NCBI RefSeq assembly: GCF_000152785.1
Contig: NZ_CH672414.1
Location: forward strand, 41,332-105,331
DNA from: Yoonia vestfoldensis SKA53
GTDB taxonomy: Bacteria > Pseudomonadota > Alphaproteobacteria > Rhodobacterales > Rhodobacteraceae
DNA length: 64,000 bases
Direction: 5' to 3'
Shown here piece by piece: positions 32,488 through 41,077 of this stretch. The notes under the pieces were generated by a model that worked only from the letters and a program-made list of their open reading frames with translations, made no database searches and was not told where the DNA came from. Numbering within the stretch: the first letter of the stretch is position 1; each line of letters begins with the position of its first letter. The position numbers were made by a program, and so were the translations under genes.

Positions 32488-33693
32488 ATGCCAAAAGCTA
32501 CACTCGACACCCAGTTCGTATCCGACGCCTTCTGCCCAGAAGGCAAACGCAAAGAGACATACTTCGATACGTCGATGAACGGCCTATGTTTGGAGGTGCG
32601 TATCTCAGGTGGGCGGACGTTTTATCTGCGCTACCGCGACACCCGAGGTAAAACCCGCTACGCGAAACTGGCTGACGCACAGCATGTGACCTTGCATCAG
32701 GCCCGGACGCTTTGTGGCCGCATGCGGAACAAGATTGCGATGGGCATCAACCCTTCGGCTGAGAAGTCCATCAAGCGGCAGGTCCCTACTTTTGGGGATT
32801 TTGCGCAGGACCGCTACATGCCGTTTTCACAGGCCAACAAGCGGTCATGGAAAACAGACGAGACGTTGATCCGCACCCACCTCATCCCCACGTTTGGCAA
32901 AATGCATCTTGATGAGATTAGTACCGAGGATGTTCTCAACATGCAGCAGGCAGGCTTGAAGGCGGGGGCAGCGCCTGGGTCGGTCAATCGTCGGCTGATA
33001 TTGTTGCGTTATATGTTCAACCTGGCATGGCGCGACTGGAAGATCGCAGGCGTTACAGAAAATCCGACACACGGCGTTCGTCTGCTCAAGGAGAACAACA
33101 AGAAAGAGCGGTATGTCAGGGCTGAAGAGATGGCCCGGCTATATGACGAGGTCTGCGGCTCACAAAATATCATGCTCAAGCACATTGTCGCCTTCCTCGT
33201 GCTAACAGGCGCACGGCGCAATGAAGTCCTGCACGCGACGTGGCATGACATCAACATGACAACGGGAAAGTGGCGCATACCTGAAACTAAATCTGGCTAT
33301 GCACGGCATGTCCCCCTCAATGACGGGGCTATGGCGGTACTGCAACAAATGCAGGACGTGTCACGGTCGCAGTATATTTTCGGAAACCCAAACACGGGCA
33401 AACCTTATGTCCATATTTACTACGCGTGGGACATAGCACGCAGGAGAGCGGGGCTGCCAGACGTCCGCATGCACGATTTGCGACACACGTTTGCTAGCCT
33501 GCTCGTCAATAATGGCAGTTCACTCTATGCAGTACAAATGCTTTTGGGCCATACGCAGATCAAGACCACGCAGCGTTACGCACATCTGACGCAAGAAACA
33601 TTGCTGGACGTATCCAATATTGGGACGGCCGCAATGGCCGCCACGCTCGGGAGGAGCCTACACTCCGATATCATTAAAGGCCGGCACTGCTGA
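32488..33693 (+). CDS. Tyrosine integrase 4
   Basis: The 401-residue integrase has all catalytic residues (GARRNE, TKSGYARH, HDLRH, LLGHTQ, TTQRYAHL). It shares the N-terminal arm type with integrase 3 (MPKATLDTQFVSDAFCPEGK) and differs from it at many positions in residues 41-100. Small changes near the active helix (NNGSSLYAVQMLLGH in place of NNGRSIYEVQKLLGH) are unique to it. A GGAGG site precedes the ATG. Confidence 0.92.
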   Translation: MPKATLDTQFVSDAFCPEGKRKETYFDTSMNGLCLEVRISGGRTFYLRYRDTRGKTRYAKLADAQHVTLHQARTLCGRMRNKIAMGINPSAEKSIKRQVPTFGDFAQDRYMPFSQANKRSWKTDETLIRTHLIPTFGKMHLDEISTEDVLNMQQAGLKAGAAPGSVNRRLILLRYMFNLAWRDWKIAGVTENPTHGVRLLKENNKKERYVRAEEMARLYDEVCGSQNIMLKHIVAFLVLTGARRNEVLHATWHDINMTTGKWRIPETKSGYARHVPLNDGAMAVLQQMQDVSRSQYIFGNPNTGKPYVHIYYAWDIARRRAGLPDVRMHDLRHTFASLLVNNGSSLYAVQMLLGHTQIKTTQRYAHLTQETLLDVSNIGTAAMAATLGRSLHSDIIKGRHC

Positions 33694-33730
33694 AGCGTCG
33701 TAACCTACAGTGCGACCATTGCGGCAAGCG

Positions 33731-33752
33731 GGCCAGGCAGAAATGTCTGGCC
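33731..33752 (+). terminator. Terminator of integrase 4
   Basis: A 9-bp stem (GGCCAGGCA with TGTCTGGCC, one G-U pair) closes a GAAA loop, followed by TTCTTC. Homologous to those after integrases 1 and 3. Confidence 0.65.
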
Positions 33753-33762
33753 TTCTTCGCGA

Positions 33763-33870
33763 TCAAACATCCAACACCGGCACACCAGAGGCCTTCAGCT
33801 TTGCGTAATTGCGGGGGATCGCGCAGCCATCGCCTGCGCCACACGGATCCGATCATGCGATCAGCATGGA
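33763..33870 (-). pseudogene. Decayed 3' fragment of a vapC-type toxin gene
   Basis: The reverse complement ends KLKASGVPVLDV-stop, matching KLKAYGGPVWDV-stop of the toxin at 20,810, and further bases up to about 33,870 align with gaps that destroy the frame. The upstream two thirds and the antitoxin are gone. It shows that integrase 4 once had the same integrase-vapBC neighbourhood as integrase 3. Confidence 0.75.
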
Positions 33871-33881
33871 TGAGAGGCGAC

Positions 33882-33950
33882 ATGATGAAAGCTAACAAAG
33901 TATCACTATTTCTGGTACCATACGGCGATGTTGGCAGGCGGGAGATCTGA
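33882..33950 (+). CDS. Possible 22-codon leader ORF before HGGxSTG gene C
   Basis: An ATGATG start opens a short frame (MMKANKVSLFLVPYGDVGRREI) that ends TGA three bases before the GTG of the next gene. It could be a translationally coupled leader or simply a remnant. Evidence is weak. Confidence 0.2.
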   Translation: MMKANKVSLFLVPYGDVGRREI

Positions 33951-33953
33951 GCC

Positions 33954-34250
33954 GTGGCAGAACCCTTCACCACCAGTTTCGGCGCTGTAGCTGCGCGCTG
34001 TCAGGCCAAGAGCAAGCGCAGCGGTGTGCAGTGCTGCAAGCCTGCGATGCGCGGCAAGGCCGTGTGCAGGACGCATGGGGGCGCGTCTACGGGTGCAAGG
34101 ACCCAGCAAGGCCGAGAGCGTTGCGCGCAGGCCAAGACCATACATGGCCGGGAAACACGTAAGATCAGGCGTAAACGGGCAGAGACGCTCAGGGAGCTGC
34201 GTGCGCTTGAGGGGGCCATGCTGGCCCTTGGTATGATCCACACACCGTGA
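33954..34250 (+). CDS. HGGxSTG domain small protein C
   Basis: The 98-residue basic protein reads RCQAKSKRSGVQCCKPA, KAVCRTHGGASTGART and a helix KIRRKRAETLRELRALEGA. It keeps the Cys and His spacing and the HGGxSTG signature but is only distantly related to copies A and B. The GTG start at 33,954 has GGGAG about 9 bases before it. It is the last gene before the tRNA that bounds the island. Confidence 0.65.
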   Translation: MAEPFTTSFGAVAARCQAKSKRSGVQCCKPAMRGKAVCRTHGGASTGARTQQGRERCAQAKTIHGRETRKIRRKRAETLRELRALEGAMLALGMIHTP

Positions 34251-34490
34251 CCAGTTCCATATGCAGCAGAACGCCTCACCGTTCGTGTGGAATCGTTTGT
34301 ATAGGTGAAAAGGGGTGTCGTGTTGCGTCAGGGGGGTACCCCTAGGGTGGGGTCTGGCGGTGTGCATTTATTTTTGTGTTGGAGTGGGGTACTGACGCAA
34401 GCGCAAAAGCACTTTTGGGGACAAAACTGGGGACAAGGAAGGTCATCAGCCCAATTATTCGTGTAATACCATGCATTTAAGTAATTTTAC
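34251..34490. other. Island edge next to tRNA-Arg, no gene seen
   Basis: The 240 bases carry no supported gene. A palindromic GGGGTACCCCTAGGGTGGGG lies near 34,325-34,345. Near 34,413-34,436 two copies of GGGGACAA (GGGGACAAAACTGGGGACAA) occur, which read LGTKLGT in one frame, an ending common among integrases; this may be a scar of an integrase gene that used the tRNA. Confidence 0.35.
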
Positions 34491-34567
34491 TGGCGGACTG
34501 GGGAGGATTCGAACCCCCGACCCCTTGATTCGTAGTCAAGTACTCTATCCAACTGAGCTACCAATCC
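34491..34567 (-). tRNA. tRNA-Arg (anticodon ACG)
   Basis: On the minus strand the 77 bases fold as a full cloverleaf: acceptor GGATTGG/CCAGTCC, discriminator G, encoded CCA, D-arm GCTC-AGTTGGATA-GAGT, anticodon stem CTTGA/TCAAG with loop CTACGAA (anticodon ACG), and T-arm GGGGG-TTCGAAT-CCTCC. Its 3' end faces the accessory region, the usual arrangement when islands use a tRNA gene as attachment site. Confidence 0.97.
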
Positions 34568-34627
34568 GCGTGAGGCTGGATTTAGACTCAGGGGCTGGAT
34601 GATGCAAGGGGCAAAACGGAATTCTTG

Positions 34628-36028
34628 TTATTGCGCGGTATCGGCCAGGGCAAGGTCGGCTTTGGGCAGCTGGATCACAAAGGTCGTGCCCCGTGCGCCG
34701 GTGTCTCGCAGTTCCAGCCGCCCGCCATGGCCGCGGATCAGATCGGCCGCGATCACAAGGCCCAGACCCGCGCCACCCTTGCGCACGCCGCCCTGGAACG
34801 GCTGGAACAGGTGTTCGCGGGCTTTCTGGGGCATCCCCGGTCCGGTATCGCGCACGGTTAGCCGCCAGATCAGTTCATCTTCGTCCGCGTGCAGGCCGAT
34901 CTCGCCGGGCTCTCCGGTGGCCATGATCGCCTGACGGGCATTGCGCACAAGGTTAAAGATCACCCGGTACAATTGTTCGCCATCCGCGCGCAGGGTCATC
35001 GTGGCGGGGATGTCTTCGGCAAAGGACAAAGGGTAATCGCCCGCAGCGAGCCTTTCGCTGTCGATGACATCCTCGACGATGCGCGACAGGTTCACGCGGG
35101 TCAGCGCCGGTGCTGGTTCATCGACCCGCCCAAAGGCCAGCGTCGTTTCGCACAGGTTCACCGCGCGGGTGATGGAATTCACCAGCTTTGGGGCCATCCG
35201 TTTGACCAACGGGTCGTCGGACCCGCCGATCCGGTCGGTGAACAATTGCGCCGAGGTCATGATATTGCGCAGATCATGGCTGACCTTGGCAACAGCCCCG
35301 CCAAGCTGCGCCAGCCGTTCCTTTTGCCGCAATGCGCCGGTCAGTTGGGTCTGCATCATTTGCAGCGCCACTTCGGCGTCGCGCAATTCGCGCACGCGTG
35401 CGGTGGGGGTGATGATCTGGCGGGCATCTTCGGGGGCCTTGGCATAGCTTTGCATATGCGCCACGACGCCCTTGATCGGGCGCACCAGCAGGATCTGCAC
35501 CGACAAAAACAACAGACCAGCCGTCATGACCGAGATAAAGGCCGACAGGATCAGGATATTACGCCCGTACTCGCGCATCGCCGCCTGCATCGGGCGTTCG
35601 TCCATTGTGATCTCGATCAGCTGGCCGCCGTCGCGCACCGGATTGCCGATCACGCGGATGATCCGGTCTTCTTTCTGGACCAGCGTACCCAAGGCATCCG
35701 CGATCAGCGTCACCCCTGACGGCGCGCGCATGTCATAAGTCGCGGCAATCGGCGCGGGCAGTTTCGACGACAGCGCCAATTGCCGGATTTCGTCACGCCG
35801 CAGCACGACGTTATAGACCTCGGCGTTTTCCAGCAGCTCTGCTTCCAATGCGGGGCTGATCATGGCGTCCACTTCGACAGCCAGCGACGCGATCTGCGCC
35901 CGTTCCAGCCGGGCGCGCAGGTAATCTTCGCGGAAACGCGCGACGGATGGCACGAAAATAAAGATTTCCGCGATCATCACAAAGATGATTGTCAGGATCA
36001 GAAATCGCCCTGAAAGAGAATTGACCAT
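34628..36028 (-). CDS. Membrane sensor histidine kinase
   Basis: The 466-residue protein has membrane helices at about residues 8-28 and 158-182 with a 130-residue periplasmic sensor region between them, a HAMP-like linker, the phospho-acceptor H251 in AKVSHDLRN, the N box FNLVRNARQAI, G1 RDTGPGMP and G2 GGAGLGLVIAADLIRGHGG. It is a complete two-component sensor; no response regulator gene is adjacent in the window. The gene lies directly inside the tRNA boundary and is followed in the same direction by nothing else. Confidence 0.88.
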   Translation of the reverse strand: MVNSLSGRFLILTIIFVMIAEIFIFVPSVARFREDYLRARLERAQIASLAVEVDAMISPALEAELLENAEVYNVVLRRDEIRQLALSSKLPAPIAATYDMRAPSGVTLIADALGTLVQKEDRIIRVIGNPVRDGGQLIEITMDERPMQAAMREYGRNILILSAFISVMTAGLLFLSVQILLVRPIKGVVAHMQSYAKAPEDARQIITPTARVRELRDAEVALQMMQTQLTGALRQKERLAQLGGAVAKVSHDLRNIMTSAQLFTDRIGGSDDPLVKRMAPKLVNSITRAVNLCETTLAFGRVDEPAPALTRVNLSRIVEDVIDSERLAAGDYPLSFAEDIPATMTLRADGEQLYRVIFNLVRNARQAIMATGEPGEIGLHADEDELIWRLTVRDTGPGMPQKAREHLFQPFQGGVRKGGAGLGLVIAADLIRGHGGRLELRDTGARGTTFVIQLPKADLALADTAQ

Positions 36029-36043
36029 CGTCCCTCGCTGAGG

Positions 36044-37462
36044 TCAGGGCAACCAGCGCTGCACCAGACCGACAACCCGCTTTACCTTGGGGTTTTGAAA
36101 AAGTCTTGGGCTAAAATAGGCACCTGCCGCGCGTTTGTTAACCTCGCCCACGGTGGGATAAGGCAGAACAGTCTGTGCGATGGCGGACATTTTCATCCGG
36201 TTGGCGATAGCCATGGCCCAGATGCCGATCAATTCGCCAGCCAAATGCCCCGCCATCGACACGCCGACAGGGCGGCCGCTGACCACCATTACCTTGATCA
36301 GCCCCTTGGTCTTGCGTTCGGCGATCAGGCGGTCGTTGTGATGGAAATCGAACCGCACCACTTCGAGCCTTGATCCAAATTTCTTTCGCGCCTGTGCTTC
36401 GGTCAGGCCGACCTGTGCCAGTTCGGGATCGGTATAGCTCGCCCAGGGGATATGGTCGGTCCGTTGTCTGGACGGCAGCGCGAACAGCAGCGACCGGATC
36501 AGCACGCTGGCGTGGTAACCTGCGACATGGGTGAATTGCAGCCCGCCCGCCACATCGCCTGCGGCATAAACCCGCCGATTGCTGACGGATCGCAAGTTTG
36601 GGCCGACCTTCAGTCCTTGGCGGTCATAGGCAATGCCGCCTTTTTGCAGATCAAGGGTGTCGGTATTCACCTTGCGCCCCACCGCGATCAGCAGATGGGT
36701 GCCGGTGACATCGCCTTTTGCCGTCTGCACGGTGATCTTGCCGTCTTTCTGGCTGATCTTTTCGGCCTGCGCGTCTTCCATGATGACCACGCCTTCGGCG
36801 CGCAGGCTGTCCAGCACGATGGCGGCGGTTTCGGGATCATCCTTGCCAAAGGCTTTTGCGCCTTCAACCACGGTCACGTCACAGCCCAGCCGCCGGTGTG
36901 CCTGCGCCAGTTCCATGCCAATGGGCCCGCCGCCGATGATGATCAGGTGGTCGGGCTTTTCGCGCAGATCAAAGATGGTTTCATTCGTGTGATAGGGCAC
37001 ATCCGCAAGGCCCGGGATCGGCGGGACCAGCGGGCTGGACCCTGTCGCCACCACGAAACGCCGCGCGGTGATGATCGTGTTGCCCGCCTGCACTTGGGTT
37101 TTCGAGATGAAGCGCCCGTAGTCCTGAATGACATGCACGCCCAGCCCTGTGAACCGCTCCACGCTATCGACAGGCGCGATGGTGGCGATCACGTCGGCCA
37201 CATGGTCCTTGGCGGCGGCATAATCGACCGTTGGGGCAACTGCGCCGATCCCGTATGGCGCGCCATGCCGCATCATATGGGCCTGCTTGGCCGAAGCGAT
37301 CAGCGCCTTGGACGGCACGCAGCCGTAATTCAGGCAATCGCCGCCCATCTTGTGCCCTTCGATAAGCACGACGCGTGCGCCCATCTGGACCGCCCCCGCC
37401 GCGACCGACAGCCCGCCAGAGCCCGCGCCGATGATGCAGATGTCCGTTGTGATCCGGTTCAT
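36044..37462 (-). CDS. MerA/lipoamide-dehydrogenase-like flavoprotein disulfide reductase
   Basis: The 472-residue protein is a class I pyridine nucleotide-disulfide oxidoreductase: FAD-binding GAGSGGLSVA at residue 12, the redox pair in CLNYGCVPSKAL near 43-48, a NAD(P)H-binding IIGGGPIGMELAQAHRRLG near 175, and AAGDVAGG near 300. At the dimer interface it has PYPTVGEVNKRAA where lipoamide dehydrogenases have HPT-x2-E, so the catalytic His is replaced by Tyr, as in mercuric reductase-like proteins. There is no N-terminal heavy-metal domain and no mer gene nearby, so the substrate is open. It lies 15 bases upstream of the kinase gene, probably in one operon. Confidence 0.82.
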   Translation of the reverse strand: MNRITTDICIIGAGSGGLSVAAGAVQMGARVVLIEGHKMGGDCLNYGCVPSKALIASAKQAHMMRHGAPYGIGAVAPTVDYAAAKDHVADVIATIAPVDSVERFTGLGVHVIQDYGRFISKTQVQAGNTIITARRFVVATGSSPLVPPIPGLADVPYHTNETIFDLREKPDHLIIIGGGPIGMELAQAHRRLGCDVTVVEGAKAFGKDDPETAAIVLDSLRAEGVVIMEDAQAEKISQKDGKITVQTAKGDVTGTHLLIAVGRKVNTDTLDLQKGGIAYDRQGLKVGPNLRSVSNRRVYAAGDVAGGLQFTHVAGYHASVLIRSLLFALPSRQRTDHIPWASYTDPELAQVGLTEAQARKKFGSRLEVVRFDFHHNDRLIAERKTKGLIKVMVVSGRPVGVSMAGHLAGELIGIWAMAIANRMKMSAIAQTVLPYPTVGEVNKRAAGAYFSPRLFQNPKVKRVVGLVQRWLP

Positions 37463-37674
37463 GGGTCAGATTCCTTTATTGCCGCACAGGACCGTCATCG
37501 GAACCGGGTAATGCCTACGATACCATGGCCGGCCGCGTGACCTGTGTGCTGCTTGATGGCGTGTTCCAGGGGGCGGGGATAGCCACTTCACGTGGCATTG
37601 ATGCAAAGCAGGCGGATGTTTCAGTCTATGACCCAGAAAGTTGCGCGAAGTTGCAGGCTGGCACCGCAAGCGCG

Positions 37675-37703
37675 TTGACAGCATCCCATGCCCCCTCTAA
37701 GGA
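37675..37703 (+). promoter_or_regulatory. Probable sigma-70 promoter of rpmH-rnpA
   Basis: TTGACA (37,675-37,680) is a perfect -35 box, followed after 17 bases by TAAGGA. The start would be about 60 bases upstream of rpmH. The 200 bases between this and the flavoprotein gene hold no supported gene. Confidence 0.5.
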
Positions 37704-37770
37704 GCAGGTCTGACATGTAATACGGCTTCGAATCCCGTTCAGGATTTGGCCACCAACCGGAGGACACGCG

Positions 37771-37905
37771 ATGAAGCGTACGTTCCAACCATCCAACCGG
37801 GTTCGCAAGAACCGTCACGGCTTTCGCGCGCGCATGGCGACCAAAGCAGGTCGCAAGATCCTGAATGCACGTCGCGCCAAAGGCCGTGCAAAGCTGAGCG
37901 CGTAA
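37771..37905 (+). CDS. rpmH: 50S ribosomal protein L34
   Basis: The 44-residue protein [20 protein letters not shown] then [20 protein letters not shown] is a standard L34, very basic and of normal length. CCGGAGGA precedes the ATG. It is followed 16 bases later by rnpA, the conserved bacterial order. Confidence 0.97.
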   Translation: MKRTFQPSNRVRKNRHGFRARMATKAGRKILNARRAKGRAKLSA

Positions 37906-37921
37906 GCGCTCTTCTTTCGTC

Positions 37922-38314
37922 TTGAGCGTTTTGAAACCGCCGGCTGAGCCTGACACGGGCGCTCCGGCGGTTTGCGTTTGTCTGACGGTTCTGACCAAGC
38001 GCGCGGATTTTGTGCGGGCATCCCATGCGTTGCGGCAGGGCACGCCCGGTATCCACCTGCAAGCCCGCGAACGTGCGCGGGGCGAGGCTGCGGGGATACG
38101 CGTTGGTTTCACCTGTTCCAAGAAAGTCGGCAATGCCGTGGCCCGCAACCGCGCCAAACGCCGCCTGCGCGAAGTCGCGCGGCAGGTGCTGCCGGAACAG
38201 GGCCGTGATGGCTGGGATTATGTGCTGGTCGGGCGGCATGATGTGACCGCGTCCTTACCATTCGACGCGCTGGTCGCGGATCTGCGCCGCGCCTTGCGCA
38301 AAGTGCACGCATGA
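37922..38314 (+). CDS. rnpA: Ribonuclease P protein component
   Basis: The 130-residue protein matures tRNA 5' ends with the RNase P RNA. It has [20 protein letters not shown] near residue 20, [25 protein letters not shown], the RNR signature, near 60-85, and a typical [11 protein letters not shown]. The start is a TTG at 37,922 or 37,931; I give the first. The end overlaps yidD by four bases. Confidence 0.93.
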   Translation: MSVLKPPAEPDTGAPAVCVCLTVLTKRADFVRASHALRQGTPGIHLQARERARGEAAGIRVGFTCSKKVGNAVARNRAKRRLREVARQVLPEQGRDGWDYVLVGRHDVTASLPFDALVADLRRALRKVHA

Positions 38315-38532
38315 CCCCCTTTGCTTACATCCTTTCCTTGCCAGTCCGCGCCTACCGGCTGATCTTTTCGCCATGGGTTGGGTTCAACTGCCGCTATCAT
38401 CCGACCTGTTCGGCCTATGCGCTGGAAGCCTTGGAAAAACATGGCGCTATCAAAGGTGGATGGTTGGCGTTCCGGCGGATCCTGCGCTGCCACCCCTGGG
38501 GGCGCAGCGGGATCGACAATGTGCCGGATTAA
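38311..38532 (+). CDS. yidD: Membrane protein insertion efficiency factor YidD
   Basis: The 73-residue protein [20 protein letters not shown] has the amphipathic N-terminus and the cysteine motif [19 protein letters not shown] followed by RILRCHPW of the YidD family, which helps insertion of inner membrane proteins together with YidC. No yidC follows here; a gene on the other strand ends within its last codon. Confidence 0.95.
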   Translation: MTPFAYILSLPVRAYRLIFSPWVGFNCRYHPTCSAYALEALEKHGAIKGGWLAFRRILRCHPWGRSGIDNVPD

Positions 38533-39068
38533 TCCAGCTTCTCGAATGAAATTGTGACCGTGCCGATATCAAACCCGAAGCGTTTGACATAGGCCAGATT
38601 AAGCAACCGGTCATCGGCCAAAAGCCACATCCAGTCGTCAAAGGTCACGCGCAGCGTCTCGGCGGTGCCATCCGCTGACGGCACCGGCAGGTCGATTTCA
38701 TATTGCCAGTTGAACCTGTCGCCTTGTTCCAGCCCTGTCGCCGTGCCGATCACGCCGGGGGCGGTGCCGTCCCATGTGTCATCGCCGGTTTTCACCAATG
38801 TCCAGATACGCTGTTCGGTGGCTCCGTCCTCATATGTGAAATCTTCGACCAGCCGCAGGCGTTCGCAGTCCCAATCGCCCGCGATGGTCACAACAAAACT
38901 GCGCCGCACGGTGCCGAGGATGTCCTGAAACTGGCCGTGGGCGACCAGATCACCGTCAAAGAATTCCTCAAGGTTCAGCTGCCGGTCGCTCAGGGCAGGG
39001 TCGTCGAATGACGGCTTGCCCGTGCAGGCGGCCAGTAACATCAGGGTCGCGAGGGTTATCAGGCGCAT
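38529..39068 (-). CDS. DUF3833-type lipoprotein
   Basis: The 179-residue protein has a lipoprotein signal ([17 protein letters not shown]) with the acylated cysteine at residue 15. The mature part ([59 protein letters not shown]) fits DUF3833, a beta-barrel-like outer envelope protein of unknown role. It converges with yidD, overlapping by four bases. Confidence 0.8.
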   Translation of the reverse strand: MRLITLATLMLLAACTGKPSFDDPALSDRQLNLEEFFDGDLVAHGQFQDILGTVRRSFVVTIAGDWDCERLRLVEDFTYEDGATEQRIWTLVKTGDDTWDGTAPGVIGTATGLEQGDRFNWQYEIDLPVPSADGTAETLRVTFDDWMWLLADDRLLNLAYVKRFGFDIGTVTISFEKLD

Positions 39069-39155
39069 TATTCACTCCGTCTTTTCATTGATACGTCCGG
39101 TGGACCTGTTCGGATGCCTCTAGGCAGCGTTCCTGCAATCTGGCATAGCGCAACT

Positions 39156-40007
39156 ATGCTGGATGAAACCGAAATACACCCGCTGTTCGAGGGCGCGCCG
39201 ACCACGACGGAGTTCAAGAAACTGCGCAAACGGATCGTGCGCCAGACCCGAGAAGCGATCACCCAATACGGGATGATCGAACGTCGCAGTGACGGGACCG
39301 TGCCGAAATGGTTGGTTTGTCTCTCGGGCGGCAAGGACAGCTATACCCTACTTGCGGTGCTTTACGAGCTGAAATGGCGTGGCCTTCTGCCGGTCGATCT
39401 GTTGGCCTGCAATCTCGATCAGGGTCAGCCCGGATTTCCCGCAACCGTCCTGCCGGAATTCCTGGCGCGCATGGGCGTGCCGCACCGGATCGAATATCAA
39501 GACACCTATTCCATCGTGATGGACAAGGTGCCAGCGGGGCGCACCTTCTGCGCTTTGTGTTCGCGGCTGCGGCGCGGCAACCTGTACCGCGTGGCCCGCG
39601 AAGAAGGCTGTTCCGCCGTCGTGCTGGGCCATCACCGCGACGACATTCTGGAAACCTTTTTCATGAACCTGTTCCACGGTGGTCGTCTGGCGACGATGCC
39701 GCCGAAACTGGTCAATGAAGAAGGTGATCTGTTCCTCTACCGCCCCCTTGCCCATGTGGCCGAAGTCGATTGCGAAAAATTCGCGCAGGCCATGCAGTAT
39801 CCGATCATTCCCTGCGATCTGTGCGGCTCGCAGGATGGGCTGCAGCGCCAGCAGGTCAAGCAGATCCTTGATGGTTGGGAACGCAACAGCCCCGGGCGCA
39901 GGCAGGTGATGTTCCGGTCGCTGATGAATGCGCGCCCGTCGCATCTGCTCGACCCCAAGCTGTTTGATTTCGCCGCATTGACGCTGGATGCGCCCCACAA
40001 GGATTAG
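39156..40007 (+). CDS. ttcA: tRNA 2-thiocytidine biosynthesis protein TtcA
   Basis: The 283-residue protein thiolates cytidine 32 of tRNA. It shows the PP-loop [13 protein letters not shown] near residue 57, [16 protein letters not shown] with the paired iron-sulfur cysteines near 130, [20 protein letters not shown], and the third cysteine region [15 protein letters not shown] near 215. The length is normal for the family. The ATG at 39,156 is preferred to an upstream in-frame start by alignment. Confidence 0.93.
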   Translation: MLDETEIHPLFEGAPTTTEFKKLRKRIVRQTREAITQYGMIERRSDGTVPKWLVCLSGGKDSYTLLAVLYELKWRGLLPVDLLACNLDQGQPGFPATVLPEFLARMGVPHRIEYQDTYSIVMDKVPAGRTFCALCSRLRRGNLYRVAREEGCSAVVLGHHRDDILETFFMNLFHGGRLATMPPKLVNEEGDLFLYRPLAHVAEVDCEKFAQAMQYPIIPCDLCGSQDGLQRQQVKQILDGWERNSPGRRQVMFRSLMNARPSHLLDPKLFDFAALTLDAPHKD

Positions 40008-40168
40008 CCTGCGCCGCTGCCAACACCACGGCTTTTCAGCACGGATCATCCAAAGCTTGTCAGATTTGCCTGCTTTGTTTGCCGTGCAGGCCACGCTTGC
40101 CGCGCGGGCGGCTTTGCGTCATCACTCTTGCTCATGAATGCTGGTTTGCTTTGCATAGGTTTGGTCCG

Positions 40169-41077
40169 ATGATGGCACTGGGCGTCGATCTGGGTGGCAC
40201 CAAGATCGAGGCGCAGGTCTTTGCCGATGATTGGCACCTGCATGAGCGCAGGCGCGTGGCGACGCCCGCCAGCTATCCGGCCTTGGTGCATGCGCTGGTC
40301 GATCTGGTTGGCTGGGCCGATGGTCTGGCTGACGGCCCTGTCAGCGTCGGCATCGGTGCTGCTGGCATGATCAACCCGCGCAACGGGCGCGTGCTGGCGG
40401 CAAATCTTGCCGCCCATGACAAGCCGCTGCCCGCGGATCTGGTCGCTGCGCTGGGCCGGCCTGTCCGTTATCTCAACGACAGCCATGCGCTGGCCTTGTC
40501 CGAGGCGGTCTTTGGCGCGGGCCAGCCTTTTGCATCGGTTTTCGCGCTGGTGCTTGGGACCGGTGTTGGCGGCGGCCATGTACGCGACGGGCGCTTGCAG
40601 ACGGGGTTTTCTGGTACTGGCGGCGAGGTTGGCCATCTGCCCGCCCCCGCGCATCTGGTGCAGGCGCATGGCTTGCCTGTTGTTGATTGCGCCTGCGGGC
40701 GGCGGGGCTGTATCGAGACGCTGATCAGCGGCGCGGGCCTTGCCCGCATGGCCCATGCGATGACGGGCGAAACGCTGAGCGCGCCGCAGATCATCGCGGC
40801 ACGCGGCGATGATCCGCGGATGGCGCAGCTTTGGCAGGTCTGGTGCGCGCTGACAGCTGATCTGGTGCAGACGCTGATGCGCACGCTTGATCCTGATTGC
40901 ATCGTGCTGGGCGGGGGGCTGTCGGATATTCCTGTCGTGGTCGATGATCTGACCCGCGCAGTGGGGCAGGCGGGGTTTGCAGGCTTTGACAGCCCGGTCA
41001 TCCTGCGCGCGGCGGGCGGGGCTGCCAGCGGCGCACGTGGCGCGGCCTATGCTGGTTGGCAGGTGGCGGATGGCTGA
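40169..41077 (+). CDS. ROK-family sugar kinase (probable N-acetylglucosamine kinase)
   Basis: The 302-residue protein starts MMALGVDLGGTKIEAQVFAD, the ROK phosphate-binding loop, and has LGTGVGGGHVRDG near 130, GEVGHLPAP, and the zinc-binding CACGRRGCIETL of ROK kinases near 178. It overlaps nagA by eight bases, so N-acetylglucosamine is a sensible substrate: the kinase makes the 6-phosphate that NagA deacetylates. The specificity is inferred from context. Confidence 0.83.
   Translation: MMALGVDLGGTKIEAQVFADDWHLHERRRVATPASYPALVHALVDLVGWADGLADGPVSVGIGAAGMINPRNGRVLAANLAAHDKPLPADLVAALGRPVRYLNDSHALALSEAVFGAGQPFASVFALVLGTGVGGGHVRDGRLQTGFSGTGGEVGHLPAPAHLVQAHGLPVVDCACGRRGCIETLISGAGLARMAHAMTGETLSAPQIIAARGDDPRMAQLWQVWCALTADLVQTLMRTLDPDCIVLGGGLSDIPVVVDDLTRAVGQAGFAGFDSPVILRAAGGAASGARGAAYAGWQVADG

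Noticed and set aside
1..34490. Complete prophage
   Set aside because: No capsid, portal, terminase, tail or lysis gene is seen; the set integrase, AlpA, primase, helicase and toxin-antitoxin fits a satellite or plasmid-like element.
36452..37540. 362-codon frame antisense to the flavoprotein gene
   Set aside because: No domain; the minus-strand gene has complete FAD, NAD and disulfide motifs.
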